Of a DNA stretch of 64,000 bases, positions 11,736 to 24,523 are shown in pieces. The notes beneath the pieces were generated by a model. That model was given only the letters and a program-made list of their open reading frames with translations. It did not search any database and was not told the origin of the DNA. Origin of the DNA: Platycnemis pennipes (taxonomy: Eukaryota > Arthropoda > Insecta > Odonata > Platycnemididae); the NCBI GenBank assembly GCA_933228895.1, contig OW121854.1, positions 92,866,609-92,930,608 on the forward strand, given 5' to 3'. Position 1 is the first letter of the stretch; the number at the start of each line of letters is the position of its first letter. Position numbers and translations under genes: made by a program.

Positions 11736-14675
11736 TCGTTCAAAGCGGGGGAGTACGCGGAGAGCATGTGGAAAGCATAACCGGTAAAGTATGTATAAAT
11801 TATTATACTATTATAAATAGTATAAGCATGAGCACAAAACCATGATGATAGATTCGGTCGTGATAACATTTAAACAACGTAATAGAGTTAACCACGCTAA
11901 ACTGAAAAAAGTAAGAATGAACTCCCTGCCAATGATCGTAGCTATATCATTTAAAAGTATAAAACTCCTAAAGTTAGTACGAAAAAATCCCTTTACAATG
12001 CCTTCATCCGAACCATTAGTGATCATAATAACCGGATAGTTAGGTGCAATGTAGTAAGCCTAGCTTGTAGTATATCTCAAAGAGTTCCTTGGTCAACCAT
12101 TTAGCAATGATAAATTTGCCAAAATAGCAATTTGAATTGACACGATATAATTCAAGTTCACTAAAGTTCACAAATCACAATCACTAATTTCAACGTTTAT
12201 TACGATTTTAACACCATCTAAACGTGATATAATACCTAAATCCATTCGTTTTTAGAGATGGAGAAAGGTAATTTTCGATCAACTGTTTACACTTTGCAGC
12301 GCTGCCCATTTAGTTCGAACGCTGATTCGCATGACGAACTTATTTTATAATTATTATCACAAATTTCACCAAAATATGCTCGACTTTTTTAGTTTTTTTA
12401 TTCCATCATCCGAAAAACTAAAACAGTACAATATTAGCGATGGACATGACAATTCACAACTACTTTGTGGTCCGAAAGAGCAAAATTTAAGAGCACGTTA
12501 TATTAATCTTCAATAATACATACCCTTCCACTTTAAAGTAGTTGAGTGCTACGTATTATTTAGTCTCCTACCCACTTAAAATGCATGCCACAAAGTATCG
12601 AGCTAATATATCAATTACATAATATTCACCCTCTAAAGAGTATATAAACTGATTCGTCCTCTATTCAGAAGATAAAGCGAACTTTTCCTACGACGACTCA
12701 ATGCATACGGCACCCTATTTCAACTCCGACACGGAGAAATTGGCTCCATTTGTTTTCTTTTTTTGCCGTAGCAGAACGTTCACGCTAGAGCCAAGAGCAA
12801 TTCGTAAAATTGTTTCAAACGAATTTCTACCCACTTAATTAACGTAACCGCTCGTCCAGAAAAGTTGCAACTAATTCCACAGACAATTGAAAATAGCCGT
12901 CAGGACCTCTTAACTTTGACGTCGTCTTCTGAAACAACTAATGGTAACTTTGTTCTAAATATATTAGTACTGAGGTAAACAGCAATGTTCGTTGTTTTCA
13001 CGAAAGTGGATAATGATTGTTATCTTATGACGATGTACGAGAAAAAAAACAAGCTGATACTTCGGAGATGTCTCCACCGACAATGCACTAATAACAATAA
13101 CAATACACATAATGAGATGAAATTGAGGCTTTGATATTCGTTTGAATTGAAACATTGCAAATTTTCACAGACATAGCAATGGCACAGCGCAGGTAATAAT
13201 ATTACACTGAATTCTAAACGTCTGGTAATGATGATAGCAGTCTAGCAGTGTTTATGCACATAAAAAGTTGGTATCTGTTTATCCTTGGAAATAGAGAAAT
13301 TTAAATTGAAATTAAGTATTAAATTTTTCCAGAAAAACAGTATTATGAAATATTGAAGCATATGTAAATTTGAAAATCGATAAATGGTTGAGACATCCAC
13401 CCGTAGTAAGTAAAATAATAAAATATCTTTTTATATGCATTGGCACTGGTAAAAATCAACATAGAGTGGATTTAAAAAGTAGCAATCAGTGTTACATAAT
13501 ATATGGATACCTACCACTGAAACAGCAGATGACAAGAGATAAGTTATACGGGGCGCAAAACAGAGGAAATTAGTGGAGAAATATTCGATGAAGACTATAA
13601 AAAATGGATGATGGTAAATTTAAGACGCTATCGGAGAATATTTTAAGATAGGAAATATTTAATTTACAAAGAGAGTAAGCGTGAAATTTCCGGAAGATAC
13701 TATTGTACATCGGGGAAACTTATAAATCATGAGCGGCTGAATAAGACAACGAAAAATCACGAACGTAGATAAATATTTCCTTAATTGTGAAGGGCATTCA
13801 AATCCTCTCGATTAGTAATATTTTTTAGCATTCATTTCATCTATTTCTTTTTTCTCCCGGGAAATAATGTTTATTTTTCCAGAGATACTGGCATTTTATT
13901 TGAAACAAAAAGCAAAATTTATCGCAGTAACTCCACAGAGAAAAAATATAAATATACTATCATTATACATAGTAAATATAATTAAATCTAATAATAATTT
14001 ATCGCGATCTTTTTCGATATTATTCATAGGTACTCCGACTAGCTTGTTAAACTTTAGTGCGGGCAGAGCAGAGGCTCGCGTACAGAAAATAAATTTAACT
14101 CGCCAGACAGGCTCGCAAAAGCGAGCATTATTTTTCTCCAAGAATATGTACCCACAGGTGCTCGTTAAATGGGAAGCTAACCGTCACCTCCTTACTTATT
14201 GCTCCGCGGTCTAATTCGTCTAATTTGTTTGCGACCGCCTTGAGGCTCTTGCCTTTATCTCACAAAGTAATGAGTGAGTCTCGGTGCACCCCGCCACGCA
14301 TAACTGGTGGTGAATAAGATGCACATTCGACGACATTAACGGTATTTCGGGCACCGCCGCTTCAAGTTGGATAGGTCCGCAGCGATTCCCAGTGACCGAC
14401 TGACGGCCCCGAGCAAATTAAAACATAGTCGAGGGAACGGAGATCACAGTGCCATAATTTCCATGCTGGTGGAAGACCCAGGGGTGGTGGGTAAAGTTTG
14501 ATGTGTGCTCAAGTGATGCAAATGATGTGGTGTGTCCGTACAAATGGGTTTGAGTGCCAAATATAACGAGGAAATGAGACGATGATGAAAAATTCTGTTT
14601 TAAGGATGACCCTAGCAGAAAAGACAAATAAAAATGTCCATATTTCTGCCAATACCGTTTAAAAAAACACTTCTA
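11736..14675. other. Featureless AT-rich stretch
   Basis: Short frames only, the longest 115 codons at 13867-14214 plus, Ile/Lys/Asn-rich and without motifs. A slightly GC-richer spot at 14215-14420 is unidentified. Confidence 0.45.
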
Positions 14676-15123
14676 CAGTCAAATCTCCTTTAACGGACAC
14701 CCCCAAATAGCGGACACATCAATAACAGACGCGGACAACAGAGAAAAACATTTTTCCTTCAATTACCTCCATTAACGAACACAGTATGAGCTAGCCTGTA
14801 AACATTTTTTTCCCTTGAAAACAAAAACAATTTCTTGAATCAAATATGTATACCTAAGGAATTTTTTCGGAAAAAAAACTATTTCTCACCAATTACGGAG
14901 GATTCTGTTGTCTGTCTATGAGTTCATGTTCCTGCCTGTTTCCTTTCCAATCACTGCTCATAAAATAGGTAAAATTTTAATGCAACGTATTAAATGTCTT
15001 TCTATTGTAATTCGTCGTAGTTACTGCATAGAAAAACATATACTACATCTAGCCCCCTCTCAATAGCGGACATCTTCTAAAAGCGGACGTCTCCAGTCCC
15101 AAATATGTTTAGCGGTTTGACTG
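14676..15123. mobile_element. Pogo/Tigger-like MITE (448 bp)
   Basis: Begins CAGTCAAATCTCC and ends GGTTTGACTG, both next to TA (14674-14675 and 15124-15125), the target of pogo/Tc1-mariner transposases. Sub-terminal AACGGACAC, TAGCGGACAC and AGCGGACGTC repeats on both sides are typical of pogo-like non-autonomous elements. The interior is non-coding. Confidence 0.8.
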
Positions 15124-15749
15124 TATCTCTTTTTCAAAATGAAGATAGATACGAAAGGCCAATTAGAAGAAAAAAATTAATAAGGATTAAAAACCTAAGT
15201 TATTCTGGAAGATACCTAGAAAAAGTTCTTGTCCAGTTTGTTTTCTTCTTTAGTGCACTGCTGTCACTGACAATATCCAAAGTCTGCAATATGTGTGCAA
15301 CAATTAAAAAGTTCTTTCAATAACTCGCAAATTATGTCAGACGAATTGTGGCATTCATAATATAACCATTATCTTTCCTGGTAAAATGCGCAATTTATAT
15401 CTGCGAAAATTGTTTCGTTCTGTTGCTAAAAATTTGTATCTTCTCAAGTTATATTCTTTTTCAACTCTAAGTGGGTGTAATATCAGGAGTACTTCTGCCA
15501 GAAAGTAAACAATAAAATATATGATCCTATTACCTATAGCAAATTGCTGGAGGAAACTTTTCTATAGAAGCACCAAGAGTATGAAAAAAATTTGTTAACT
15601 TTATTTGGAAGTACAATCTCTTTATGCATGTGCGATGGACACGTAACAGTTTCCGGGGACAAGCGACGCAATACAGTACTCACCAGCGAAGAATCATTGA
15701 CTTAAATGTTGTTTTAAGTCCGTATCCGCACTTAACGACACTTCAGACC

Positions 15750-16018
15750 GGCAGGAAAGTTAAGGAGGGGTTGGGAGAGGAAGGATAAGGAGAAAGGGTG
15801 GAGAGATACCCGGATTCGGCACTAGCCTGATCTTAACAAAAGGCCCCAAGGGGTCACGGTTTGACGTTCCATCTCACGGACGGAGTACTGAACTCCAAGT
15901 ACTCTCCACTCAGCACTCATGTAGGGTAGGTGTTACGAATGAAAAATACCGGCCACTGCTGGGATTCGAACTCGAGCCCTCGTGATGGCTAGTACTCTAG
16001 CCACCATACCATCCCGAA
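15750..16018 (-). repeat. SINE, family 1, nearly full length
   Basis: The head has a good B box (plus strand GGGATTCGAACTCG at 15960-15973) and GGCTAGTACTCTAGCCACC, which resembles a self-pairing arm. The core is CATCTCACGGACGGAGTAC. Confidence 0.8.
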
Positions 16019-19000
16019 AAGCTACAAATCATTACTCCTCTCTTCATTCTGTCGGAAGACCTATTCATGACAGGCATGGAAAGTGAATAATTCCACTCTT
16101 TTGCATATTTCGCCACTTGTCGCATGCATCTCATTCCAAACTCTTCACCAATTATTTTCCGATATCATTTCTCATGGTTCCTGCCGAAAGTCCCCGTATA
16201 TTGGTGCATGTCAGCAAAGCCAAAGCAATATTGGTACTTTTTCCACCTTCGTCTACTATTCCACATGCTCTGCATGTGCAGAGAACCTAGCAAGCCGCCT
16301 CGAGGGTGTGTGGGTGAAAGATTCTCATACCTTATTAATTTTGTATCAACATTAAAGTTCAAGTAAAAATAGATATATATTAGCGTTCGAAGTTTGTAAT
16401 AAGTGCTTTGAATGGGGAACATGCACATTTTTTTATAACTCTCTGAATATGAAGTTCATTAGCTAAAATGTGCTTGGCTAAAAATTTTGATGAAGAATTA
16501 AGTTGTGTTGCAAAGATATTACTCTTTGAAAATTGTACCTTTTCGGAAGCTTAAAAACACGACGTCATGCAATGCAATGCGAAGGTACCACAGCACGGTA
16601 TCACTATGGGCGTTGTTTATCTGTTAATGCGTGGAGGTAAGTTGTTAAATGAATACCTTGCGAAAACATATGTATTTATCTCATTTGTTTAATGCAATAC
16701 ACGATTGTATTTCGATTTTTTATTTACGTAGCATGGATAGCAACGAGTAAAACGTCTATAAATTACATAATGCCTGTATAGTGCCCAAGAATTTCTGCTA
16801 CGTCTAAGCAATCGCTGGTTTTTTTAAAAGAAGAACACCGCCATAAGGAAGTGAACCAAAGTAAATTGTCGGAATGTATTTTTTAAGTATTTTTTCAGTC
16901 ATCGTTTCTATCGAGAAACGGCTAAAAACCTCAAAGCAATATATATTCGCTTCGTTTTCTTTTAAATATAAATGTCTATCTCCGTAGCAATATGGAACCT
17001 ATACCGTGCAGTGACGTCAGAAGGCGTTTCAGGTCACGTGACTTTGGTCAATTTTCGGGAACATTTTAATATCACATAATAATCTTCGCGGCATCTTGGC
17101 ATAGAAAATTTTGGATTATATATTTGAATTTGTGAGAAAATTTTGCATTAAGTACATCATTAATCTTCGATAAATAAATTTCATGCATATTCCCCATTCT
17201 GACAAAAACTGCTAGTAAGAGAAAAATACGAAGGCTATTTAGTCTTGGGAAGCAGAAAGAAAATCAGCAGATAAGTAGCTGAAAAATGACGAAGGAAACA
17301 TGCCCACCCGTTTCTATTCACAGCTTTCTCTTCTATTTCCTCGAGAGCCTCATTATTTTAGTCGTCTTTTGATTATTCTCATGAAAAAGACGGGAAAACC
17401 AAGACAAGTTACGGCACTTTAGCGGGCACTGAACGGGCATTGCTAACCTTGGAGGCATCTTGGCTGAATCTCATAGCTATTCGTCCCCCTGGGGCAGACA
17501 CCTCGAGCACCCAGAGCAGACGCGACGGGTTTGTCGCAAATAAACCACGTTTTCCGTTGCGGGGCTTCAACGTCGGATGGCTGGCGTGCAGCGGCACTAT
17601 CTTGCTCCGGAGGATAATAAAAAATCAGGGACCGCAAGGGTGGCATTCTTTAATCCTCTCCCCGGAACGAGATTGGAGCTAACCATTGGGTGGTAGTTCT
17701 TTCGGTTAGGCGACCGAGAACTGAGGTCACTTATACCGTTAAGTATAGGTGGGAAATTAGATGAAGGAAGGAACTTATCAGGGAACGAGGCGGTGGAGAG
17801 AAATCTAACGTCGACTTCAGCCTATACTTCGCAGAAAGGCGCCCAAGTGTTCTCGGTTTTACGTCTCATCCGACGGACGGAAGACTGAACTTGAAGTTCC
17901 CTCCATTCGGAACTCATGTAGGGACAGGCATGCCACTTAAATACCACTTTAATACCTCTAAAATACATCTTTCCATCTCCTCCAATCCCACATTTCAAAA
18001 GCTTCAAATCTGCGGCTATTTGCTAGAGTTTGCATCATACATTTAGGATTTGGAGGTGTATATTGCCAGGTTCCATGCAAATCCTTACGCGGTATATTTG
18101 TTTAAGAGAAAATATTCTCTTCGCTCTCATGAATGCATTCCACAATTTCTCGGATTTTTAGAAGTGTTATTTTTGCTAGTGCCATTCCTTTTTTAATGCC
18201 CTCAATAGTAAATCAACATCCGCCCATCATTTTATCAATGTAACTCGACCGTTATACTATATCAAACCTACGCTCACCCATTTTTACTTTCGGGTTTGAC
18301 CAATTTTTGTCTCAATTCCCCAGACTCATAATGATCAATCATCATAATGGGCAGCGTTGAAAAATGCCTGAGGGTTGCAACTAGATATTCAATAAACATA
18401 TTGATCACAGATAACTCCATTCTAAATTTGGTATAAAGTTCTGAAAAGAGTGAGACAGAAGAGAATTCTGCTCAGCATTTAAAGAGAAACAGGACAGCCC
18501 AATTGGCCATATCTGGAAAGAATGATGGTTAGGTAGAGACGGTCGCCAAGGAAAAAGCGAATTCGAAGAATGGCAAAGAAGAGCCTCGCGAGATACGTGG
18601 ATCAAGCAGAGAAGAATTTAAAATAGAAGAATTGTATAAATACTAAAAGGTTAGCCAATATGAGAGCCGAGGCGAGATTTGAGTAAAATTAATCTTAGGG
18701 TTGATGACTAGATAGGTGTATAAATACAATTATATCCTTATGTAAGGTCCCTTTTGGGGGTTGGAAAAGCTATTAAGTATTTTACATAAAAATGGTCCTC
18801 TTTCATCAATTTATTCCTTATCGCACCACTCTTGCATATCGCTTACGCTTGTATCGCGTTCCTTCACCGATTTCCCAACGATATTCCCATTAATTACCGC
18901 CACAGATGAGCTCATAAATTTCGCGGACTACACTTCTTCTCACACAATCCACTCATCCATAAAATGCTTCACTAGCCTCATGTTAAAAATGTCCATTTAT

Positions 19001-20418
19001 AGATAACCCAATTTGCTTTGCTCAGTAACGAAAGGCAAATCAGAAAAATGATTAGTGTTCTGATTCATCAATAAATGAGAACTATTTTGAAGCAAAGTTA
19101 ATTTGTCTAGTTATCTGAGCTGTTAAAATGCGGGCGTATAGAGATAGAATCTCTTAAGCCGAGTGAAATGGTGATTGAGATTTGAGATACCTGAATCAAT
19201 TTGGATACCCTATGAGCTACGATAAATTTCAGTCATGCAGGTCTCAAGTGAAGAGTACTTTGTCTAACGGAGGAAAAATTCCTACCTTCCTCTATAGTGT
19301 AGCGATAAAAACGTTCAAATAATTGATATTTTCCTTGACACTTACCCATCTTATCTTTTCCAACTAAGGAGTAGTTATTTGGACAGGAATGCAGGGACTA
19401 AGACGCATGCTTCAGTGCAAGGTTTCATCAGAAATAGATAATAATCGAGAAAAATATCACCAGGTGTGGCTCAGAACAAGGGCATTCGGAGTAGATTCTA
19501 GTAAGATGGACTTCACAAGTGATATCGATGCGTATGGTATAGCAGCATAAATCTTTATTCTGCTGTAGCGATTTGCGTACACAATACATTTTTACGTAGC
19601 TTACGAACGTCACTGACAACCAGAGATAATATTCTTCCAGGAAACGAAATGATGGCATATTTTAAAAAACAAAAACGATTAAATTCTTAATGTGAAAACT
19701 ATTAGTATCTGATAACTATGAAAGAATTGCTAATTTGTTAGGGTGAGTGGATGTAGGAATGAAAGTAATTTTATATAATGGGAGAGTTTCGTGTTTCTCA
19801 TCATAGCTTCCTTATTGCGGGCCGTAAATGTATGCCCTTCCAGGATATGATTCTAGATGGATAAATGCGATACAACGCAGAGGTGATAAGTGGTGTAATT
19901 ATGGCATGCGGTATCGGAGACAAGTCATAAAATAGAAAAGTAGTGCGATGTGACTAACGGCAATGCCCCGCTACATGGCGGAGGAAAATTTACGAGCGAT
20001 TGATAATTATCGCAGGACACTGATAGTGACGAGATAGCAAAATATCACCAGAAAAATATCGTCATCATGTCAAGAGTTTTCACATTCCCACCAAACATCA
20101 AATAATGAAATTTTGCCATCAACCCGACTGCCTCATTCATTATATAAAAATGCAAGCAGCAACACATCACATACATTAAAATTGTAAAAAAAATCAGGAC
20201 GAATCATGAAGCAAAAAAGGATTTTCGATGCTGAAGCATATGAAAGCTGTGGGTTCGAATATAAATAGAATAAAGCACATATTTTGGCTGTAAAATAATC
20301 TTAGCATTTTCTGATGACTGATGATTGACTATTTTGAAGTCCGTCAAAGAGGTCTCCAAAATAATACAAAATTAAATTTTTAACTGGTAAGATGATTTCC
20401 AGACCTCTTGTTTAAGTA
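16019..20418. other. No recognised gene
   Basis: A GC-richer patch at 17400-17700 has frames open on both strands without motifs. 18400-18700 has a purine-rich stretch that faintly resembles a LINE tail. Otherwise AT-rich and unassigned. Confidence 0.4.
17742..17945 (-). repeat. SINE, family 1, head missing
   Basis: Core CTCATCCGACGGACGG and the GTCGACTTCAGCC block are visible; the match stops at CAGGCATGCC before the tRNA-like head. Confidence 0.7.
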
Positions 20419-20623
20419 TATAAATGTTTATTTTTCAGGAGTAGGTCCTTGTGAAAATGATGAGATTGAAATATTTGGCCGACGTTTCGGAAATTATATT
20501 TTTTCCTTCATCAGGGCATTAAGCTCTTTTGAGGTAAATTGAATAATTTCCGAAACGTCGGCCAAATAGTTCAATCTCATCATTTTCACAAGGACCTAAA
20601 CTCCTGAAAAAAAAACATTTATA
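20419..20623. repeat. Large interrupted palindrome, probably Penelope-like element termini in inverted orientation
   Basis: The left arm (20419-20494) is the near-exact reverse complement of the right arm (20547-20623), with a spacer of about 52 bp. Shared blocks include GGCCGACGTTTCGG, GATGAGATTGAA and GGTCCTTGTGAAAATG. The CGAAACGTCGG motif next to a CTGATGA block is characteristic of Penelope-like retroelement ends. No reverse transcriptase was found nearby. Confidence 0.75.
20477..20517 (-). ncRNA. Hammerhead-ribozyme-like motif
   Basis: Read on the minus strand: GCC, CTGATGA, a hairpin (AGGAAA...TTTCC), GAAA, CGTC, GGC. The first GCC and last GGC make stem I (3 bp). GG-AA pairs with TT-CC as stem II after an A/C mismatch at its base. 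GAAAC-GTC gives the minimal 2-bp stem III with no loop, as in hammerheads that act as dimers. Cleavage would fall after the C of GTC (20481). Core residues CUGAUGA, GAAA and UH are all present. The second arm of the palindrome keeps the GAAACGTC half but lacks CTGATGA. Confidence 0.5.
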
Positions 20624-22095
20624 AATCTTTAACACCCACGCAGAAACAAACACACGCCTGGCTCCAGTTTCCAAATCCTTGATACAAGAACCAGTCTATC
20701 TGGCAGGAAGCTGAAACAGATTGTACTCATACCACGTTTAAAAGCTCGGATATTTTTTTCGGGAAATGTTTTCCCAAAATTATTACACCATTGACTTTGG
20801 CATGGAAAGGTGAGTGATTATTTCCTGCCCGACTGAGGGAAGCCAGAGTTACCGGGCAACCGCAGATTCTCCGCTCCTTTCCGAGCGAGTAACGCAACAT
20901 AAAACTTTCCCCCTGCAGAGAGTCAGAGGAGATTGCTCTCTGCCATTCGGATATTTCCTCCAAAGAAACGAATCTGCTCTGCGTCAAATCATGAGGAAAT
21001 AAGCTCACTGATGGAGATGTTCTTATGATTAGAAGGAAGCATCGACCTCGAAAACAAAAAGGTTCCAGCCTTCACTTGTATCTTACGATGGCATGAACGA
21101 AAGACACATAATGTTGGATATGCAATGGGTATATGCTACATAACTGTTCAATTCACGCATGTGTGCTGTTATTATTAGTGTTGTATAGTGTTTATATAAT
21201 ACAGTTATTATATCAACTCACACTTTGTCATGCATTAAAGCAATTTTGTTTTGTGAATTGCAAATGATAAGAGGGAACGTTATTGGATAGCGTATTAAAT
21301 GCTGGAGTAACTGTAATACTATGCCAAACGCCGAGGAAAATTTATAATAAAATCAAAATATTGCGTACCATATATTGAGATAATTGAACAAGAATCTTCT
21401 TCGCGAAATTATTTTAACGCTCAATAGGTAAGACGTTGAGTAAATTATAATTCTTTCGGGTAGGTACTAAATAAATCGGACTGTATCGAGTTCTCATTTC
21501 AAAACACTACGGATCTTACCATGAAAGTAGTGACATAATCTGGTTTTAGGGGCTTCAATCTATGTATAGTTATATTGTATCGTCTAACTTAGTATTTAAA
21601 TCCTATGACAAACACCACATACATGCCCTAGACGGGATTCGAACCCGCAACCCTTGGGTTGTCAGACCGCGCGTTACTGACCTGACCGAATCCTCCCATG
21701 GTTTCATCGTACTGCACACTGAAGGAATTACAAACCGAAAATATGGTTATAAGTACATTTTCTCAAACGCTCAGTTTTCGAAAAACACTTAAGCTGTTCA
21801 TTACATGGAGAAACAACAACTCTTTTATATAGACGCGTTTTGCTACGCTACGGTATCCTCCAATATTATTATAAGACTATTGCGTCTTGTTTGCAAAGAA
21901 TATCCAATATTTCCGAGAAGCGAAGCCTGAAGAAATTGAGCTTATTTTATTTACCTTGTATTAGTTTGATTAATCCAAGCTACAATGAAGGATTTTGCTA
22001 GCGATCGGTAGAAGTCAACTGAAGCATTTCTGAACGGCTCCAACTTTCACTCAACGCAATCTCATAACGATAACAACAAAGCTCTAGCCTAATGC
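20624..22095. other. Unassigned, one GC-richer spot
   Basis: 20740-21000 has opposing 62- and 93-codon frames without known motifs; apart from the tRNA-like head at 21622 the rest is AT-rich. Confidence 0.4.
21622..21705 (-). repeat. tRNA-like SINE head
   Basis: A perfect T-arm-like block, GGGATTCGAACCC (plus strand, 21634-21646), is followed by TTGGGTTGTCAGACCGCGCG. The 76-codon plus frame across it is chance. Confidence 0.55.
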
Positions 22096-22097
22096 AC

Positions 22098-22208
22098 AGT
22101 GTGTCCCAGTTCTATTAGGACTGTGGTTATGAAAAATAAAAGCCATGGATTATGTTAAAAAAATCACTTTATTTATTGAAAATAGTCTCCCTACGAATCA
22201 ATACACAG
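22098..22208 (-). mobile_element. 3' end of the same mariner, separated by the 3.7-kb insertion
   Basis: Read across the junction after removing the insert and one ATACACAG, the minus strand gives C-I-D-S-stop-G-D-Y-F-Q, which is the usual mariner C-terminal end with one stop. The outer end, CACAGTGTGTCCCAGTTC near 22095-22115, is a mariner-type terminal repeat next to a TA. A matching end at the other side was not seen, so the 5' half is deleted. Confidence 0.75.
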
Positions 22209-22702
22209 TAGGGTGGGCCGAAAAAAGGTTTTTTTTCCGGATCAAATTTGCCCTATGCGGGAAAGTTGTGTACTGATATCAGGATCTCGCATGCAAAATT
22301 TTTTCGAAATCGGATAATATTAACCACTGCCGTCCGAGCTCTAAAGTTTAAAATTTTGCGAAAATTCAGGCGGAAATGGGAAACAAACGGTTATGGAGAA
22401 TAATTTGTTGCGAATATTGGGATATTGGTAAATATCAACGATAGATACATGTTTTTAGATTACAATACTGAAATGTGAAGTTTATTTGACGAAATCTATG
22501 GTTTATACGATGCCTAGGAATAAACAGCTAATTTAGAGTGTAGGCAACCCGCACAACGACAAAAATTTTTACACGCTCCAAGCATCACTTCAAATAGATC
22601 ACTTTTGGGAGCCGTATTTTGGATAAATTAATATTTTTTCGAATGCAGTTCCTTTATAAATGTCTCATGCTTCATTTGGGAATAGATAATACATTAAAAC
22701 AG
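22209..22702 (+). repeat. Left terminal inverted repeat of the 3.7-kb transposon
   Basis: It pairs with 25426-25919. Matching is clear from TAGGGTGGGCCG to TACATTAAAACAG at the inner end, after which the two sides diverge. Long A and T runs near the tip (ggttttttttccgg) differ slightly in length between the sides. Confidence 0.9.
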
Positions 22703-22975
22703 AAGGTAAAGTTAATTTTTTTTAAACTAACCTCAATTACGACGAAGAATTTTATGCATGTTGAGCTATTATCACAAAAAAATCAGTTAATCAAGGTAGG
22801 ATAAAGGCACAGCCTGATCACCAAGTATTTATTTAAGTAGCTCTTTGCTATTTTCGTGGAGAAACTACCCAGAACTCACCACGAGGAGGTGGCTACTATC
22901 GAGTTCCACCCGTTCCCTCCCAAATTACCCTTCCATAGGGCACGTTTTTAGGTATCTGCCTATCACTGGTTCTTA

Positions 22976-24523
22976 TTATACCTTATGCTGTGCTTTATTT
23001 TCAAATTTTGGTTGAAGTTTTCGGCCTTTTATGCATGATAATGCCCATCCATGCCTGTTTTCTGGACTGCACACGGATTTTGACGCCACCGTGATCATTT
23101 GTACCATCCCTTCAACTGCTTGTGTGTGGCATGCAAATGGGGGTACTTTCAACGAAGCCCCTTCCTTCAGAATATCTCCCAAATCTTTGCTTATGATATC
23201 AGCTATGAAAGGTGGTTGAGTTACCGCTATTGTTTTCCAGTCAACTAAGTAGACGTAATCTTGTGCATCAAAATTCATAGTTGGAAGTTCGAATTTCCTA
23301 AATTCCTTCTTCTGATTTTAATATTTTTTCGACGGCCATTTCACGGATCGGTCTTCTCTCTTCGGCTAGCATTACAAGCAGAACATTCTCTGGGCGAGCA
23401 AAAAAAGCGTTTCACCGAATGATTGAGTAAAGGCGTAATTTGATGTCTCGATCCATATATTTCATGAAATGTATCATGTTAATGATATTCTTCGAGCCTT
23501 CCGTGCATTGTGGTCTTAATTTTATCGCGAACCACATAGGAGTTTATACTTTCATCACAGAAGTTGCCAATGTCATCTGTTCTTTTGAAGGAGTTTTGGT
23601 TGAAACATAAAATCGAAGAATACGAATTGCTGTAGTGGTCCACCTGGAATGAAACATTTTCCCCGGACTTCTCGCTGAAAGACTCTCCAGGCATTCTCCA
23701 CTTGAAAAAGCACGTGGTCTCTTTGAGAAACAATCCCGATATCAACTAGAAGCGCGGATGCGAGTGCTGCAGCAGCTCGTTTCGATATACAGAATCTTTC
23801 ACAGGCAGACGCAAATCTAGACAAATATAAATTATTTACACCAACATTTTTTCCAAAAAAATCATCAGCATCACTTGCGTCGCGTAATTCTTCATATGCA
23901 GACGTTTCTTCACTTGAGTATTTCCAAATCTCACGAACTTCTTGCTCAGTTAGTGTGGCTCATTCTGATGATCTTTTTCTCTCTAACCTATTCTATTTCC
24001 TCTCCCTCTTTTTAGTTTCCTGGACCTCAATGGCATTGATATTCAGTTTTCTATCACTTCTCTGGTCCTGAAGGAATACACGTTCTAAAAATGGTAGTTT
24101 GGTGGTATTATCACAAGCACAATCAGTTCCACTAGAGAATTTACATGCCGCAACATCAAACAGCTGATACGCGTGACGAGGAAAGTCTTGCTTCAGATCA
24201 ACGAAAGTCTTCTTGTTGACAGATCGAAGATTATTGCGGTATTTTCCATAGTATTGAATAATTCGTCTCACAATTTGCTTTTGTCCGACAACTGGTATAG
24301 AGGATCTATTCCAAATGTCTTCAATGGCATAATCCACCGTCTCCGCGATTCCCGGCACAGATGTATCGGTATTTCCACTTTCTTCTTGAATGTACCGAGA
24401 GTACAAATACATTTTCATCATCTCCTCATAAGAAGGCAAAACATTACCCGCGAACTTTACGGGTGCACCAAATATCAGGCACTCCTATCCACACCTTTCA
24501 AGCTTTTTCTGTATTTTTGCCAT
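22976..24523 (-). pseudogene. Broken transposase-like gene of the 3.7-kb transposon
   Basis: Minus-strand frames line up as one damaged protein. It starts at ATG 24523 (MAKIQKKLERCG), meets an in-frame TAG at codon 13, and continues through PSYEEMMKMYLYSRYIQEE to a cysteine-containing block (V-A-A-C-K then C-A-C) and F-L-Q-D-Q-R-S-D-R-K near 24060. Another stop follows at about 23990. The next frame (23573-23824) is rich in Ala and Arg, then shifts to one with VVRDKIKTTMH near 23490. A third segment with F-A-R-P-E-N-V-L-L near 23390 is shifted again at about 23300 to one with P-P-F-A-C-H-T-Q-A-V-E near 23130. From memory, this resembles a multi-copy, mostly unannotated animal protein family. 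The family's central part, between the VVRDK and PENVLL blocks, appears to be missing. It is clearly non-functional. Confidence 0.65.

Noticed and set aside
21622..21705. Functional tRNA gene
   Set aside because: Only the T-arm/B-box portion is tRNA-like; no acceptor or anticodon arm forms. The same applies to most other tRNA-like heads in the window.
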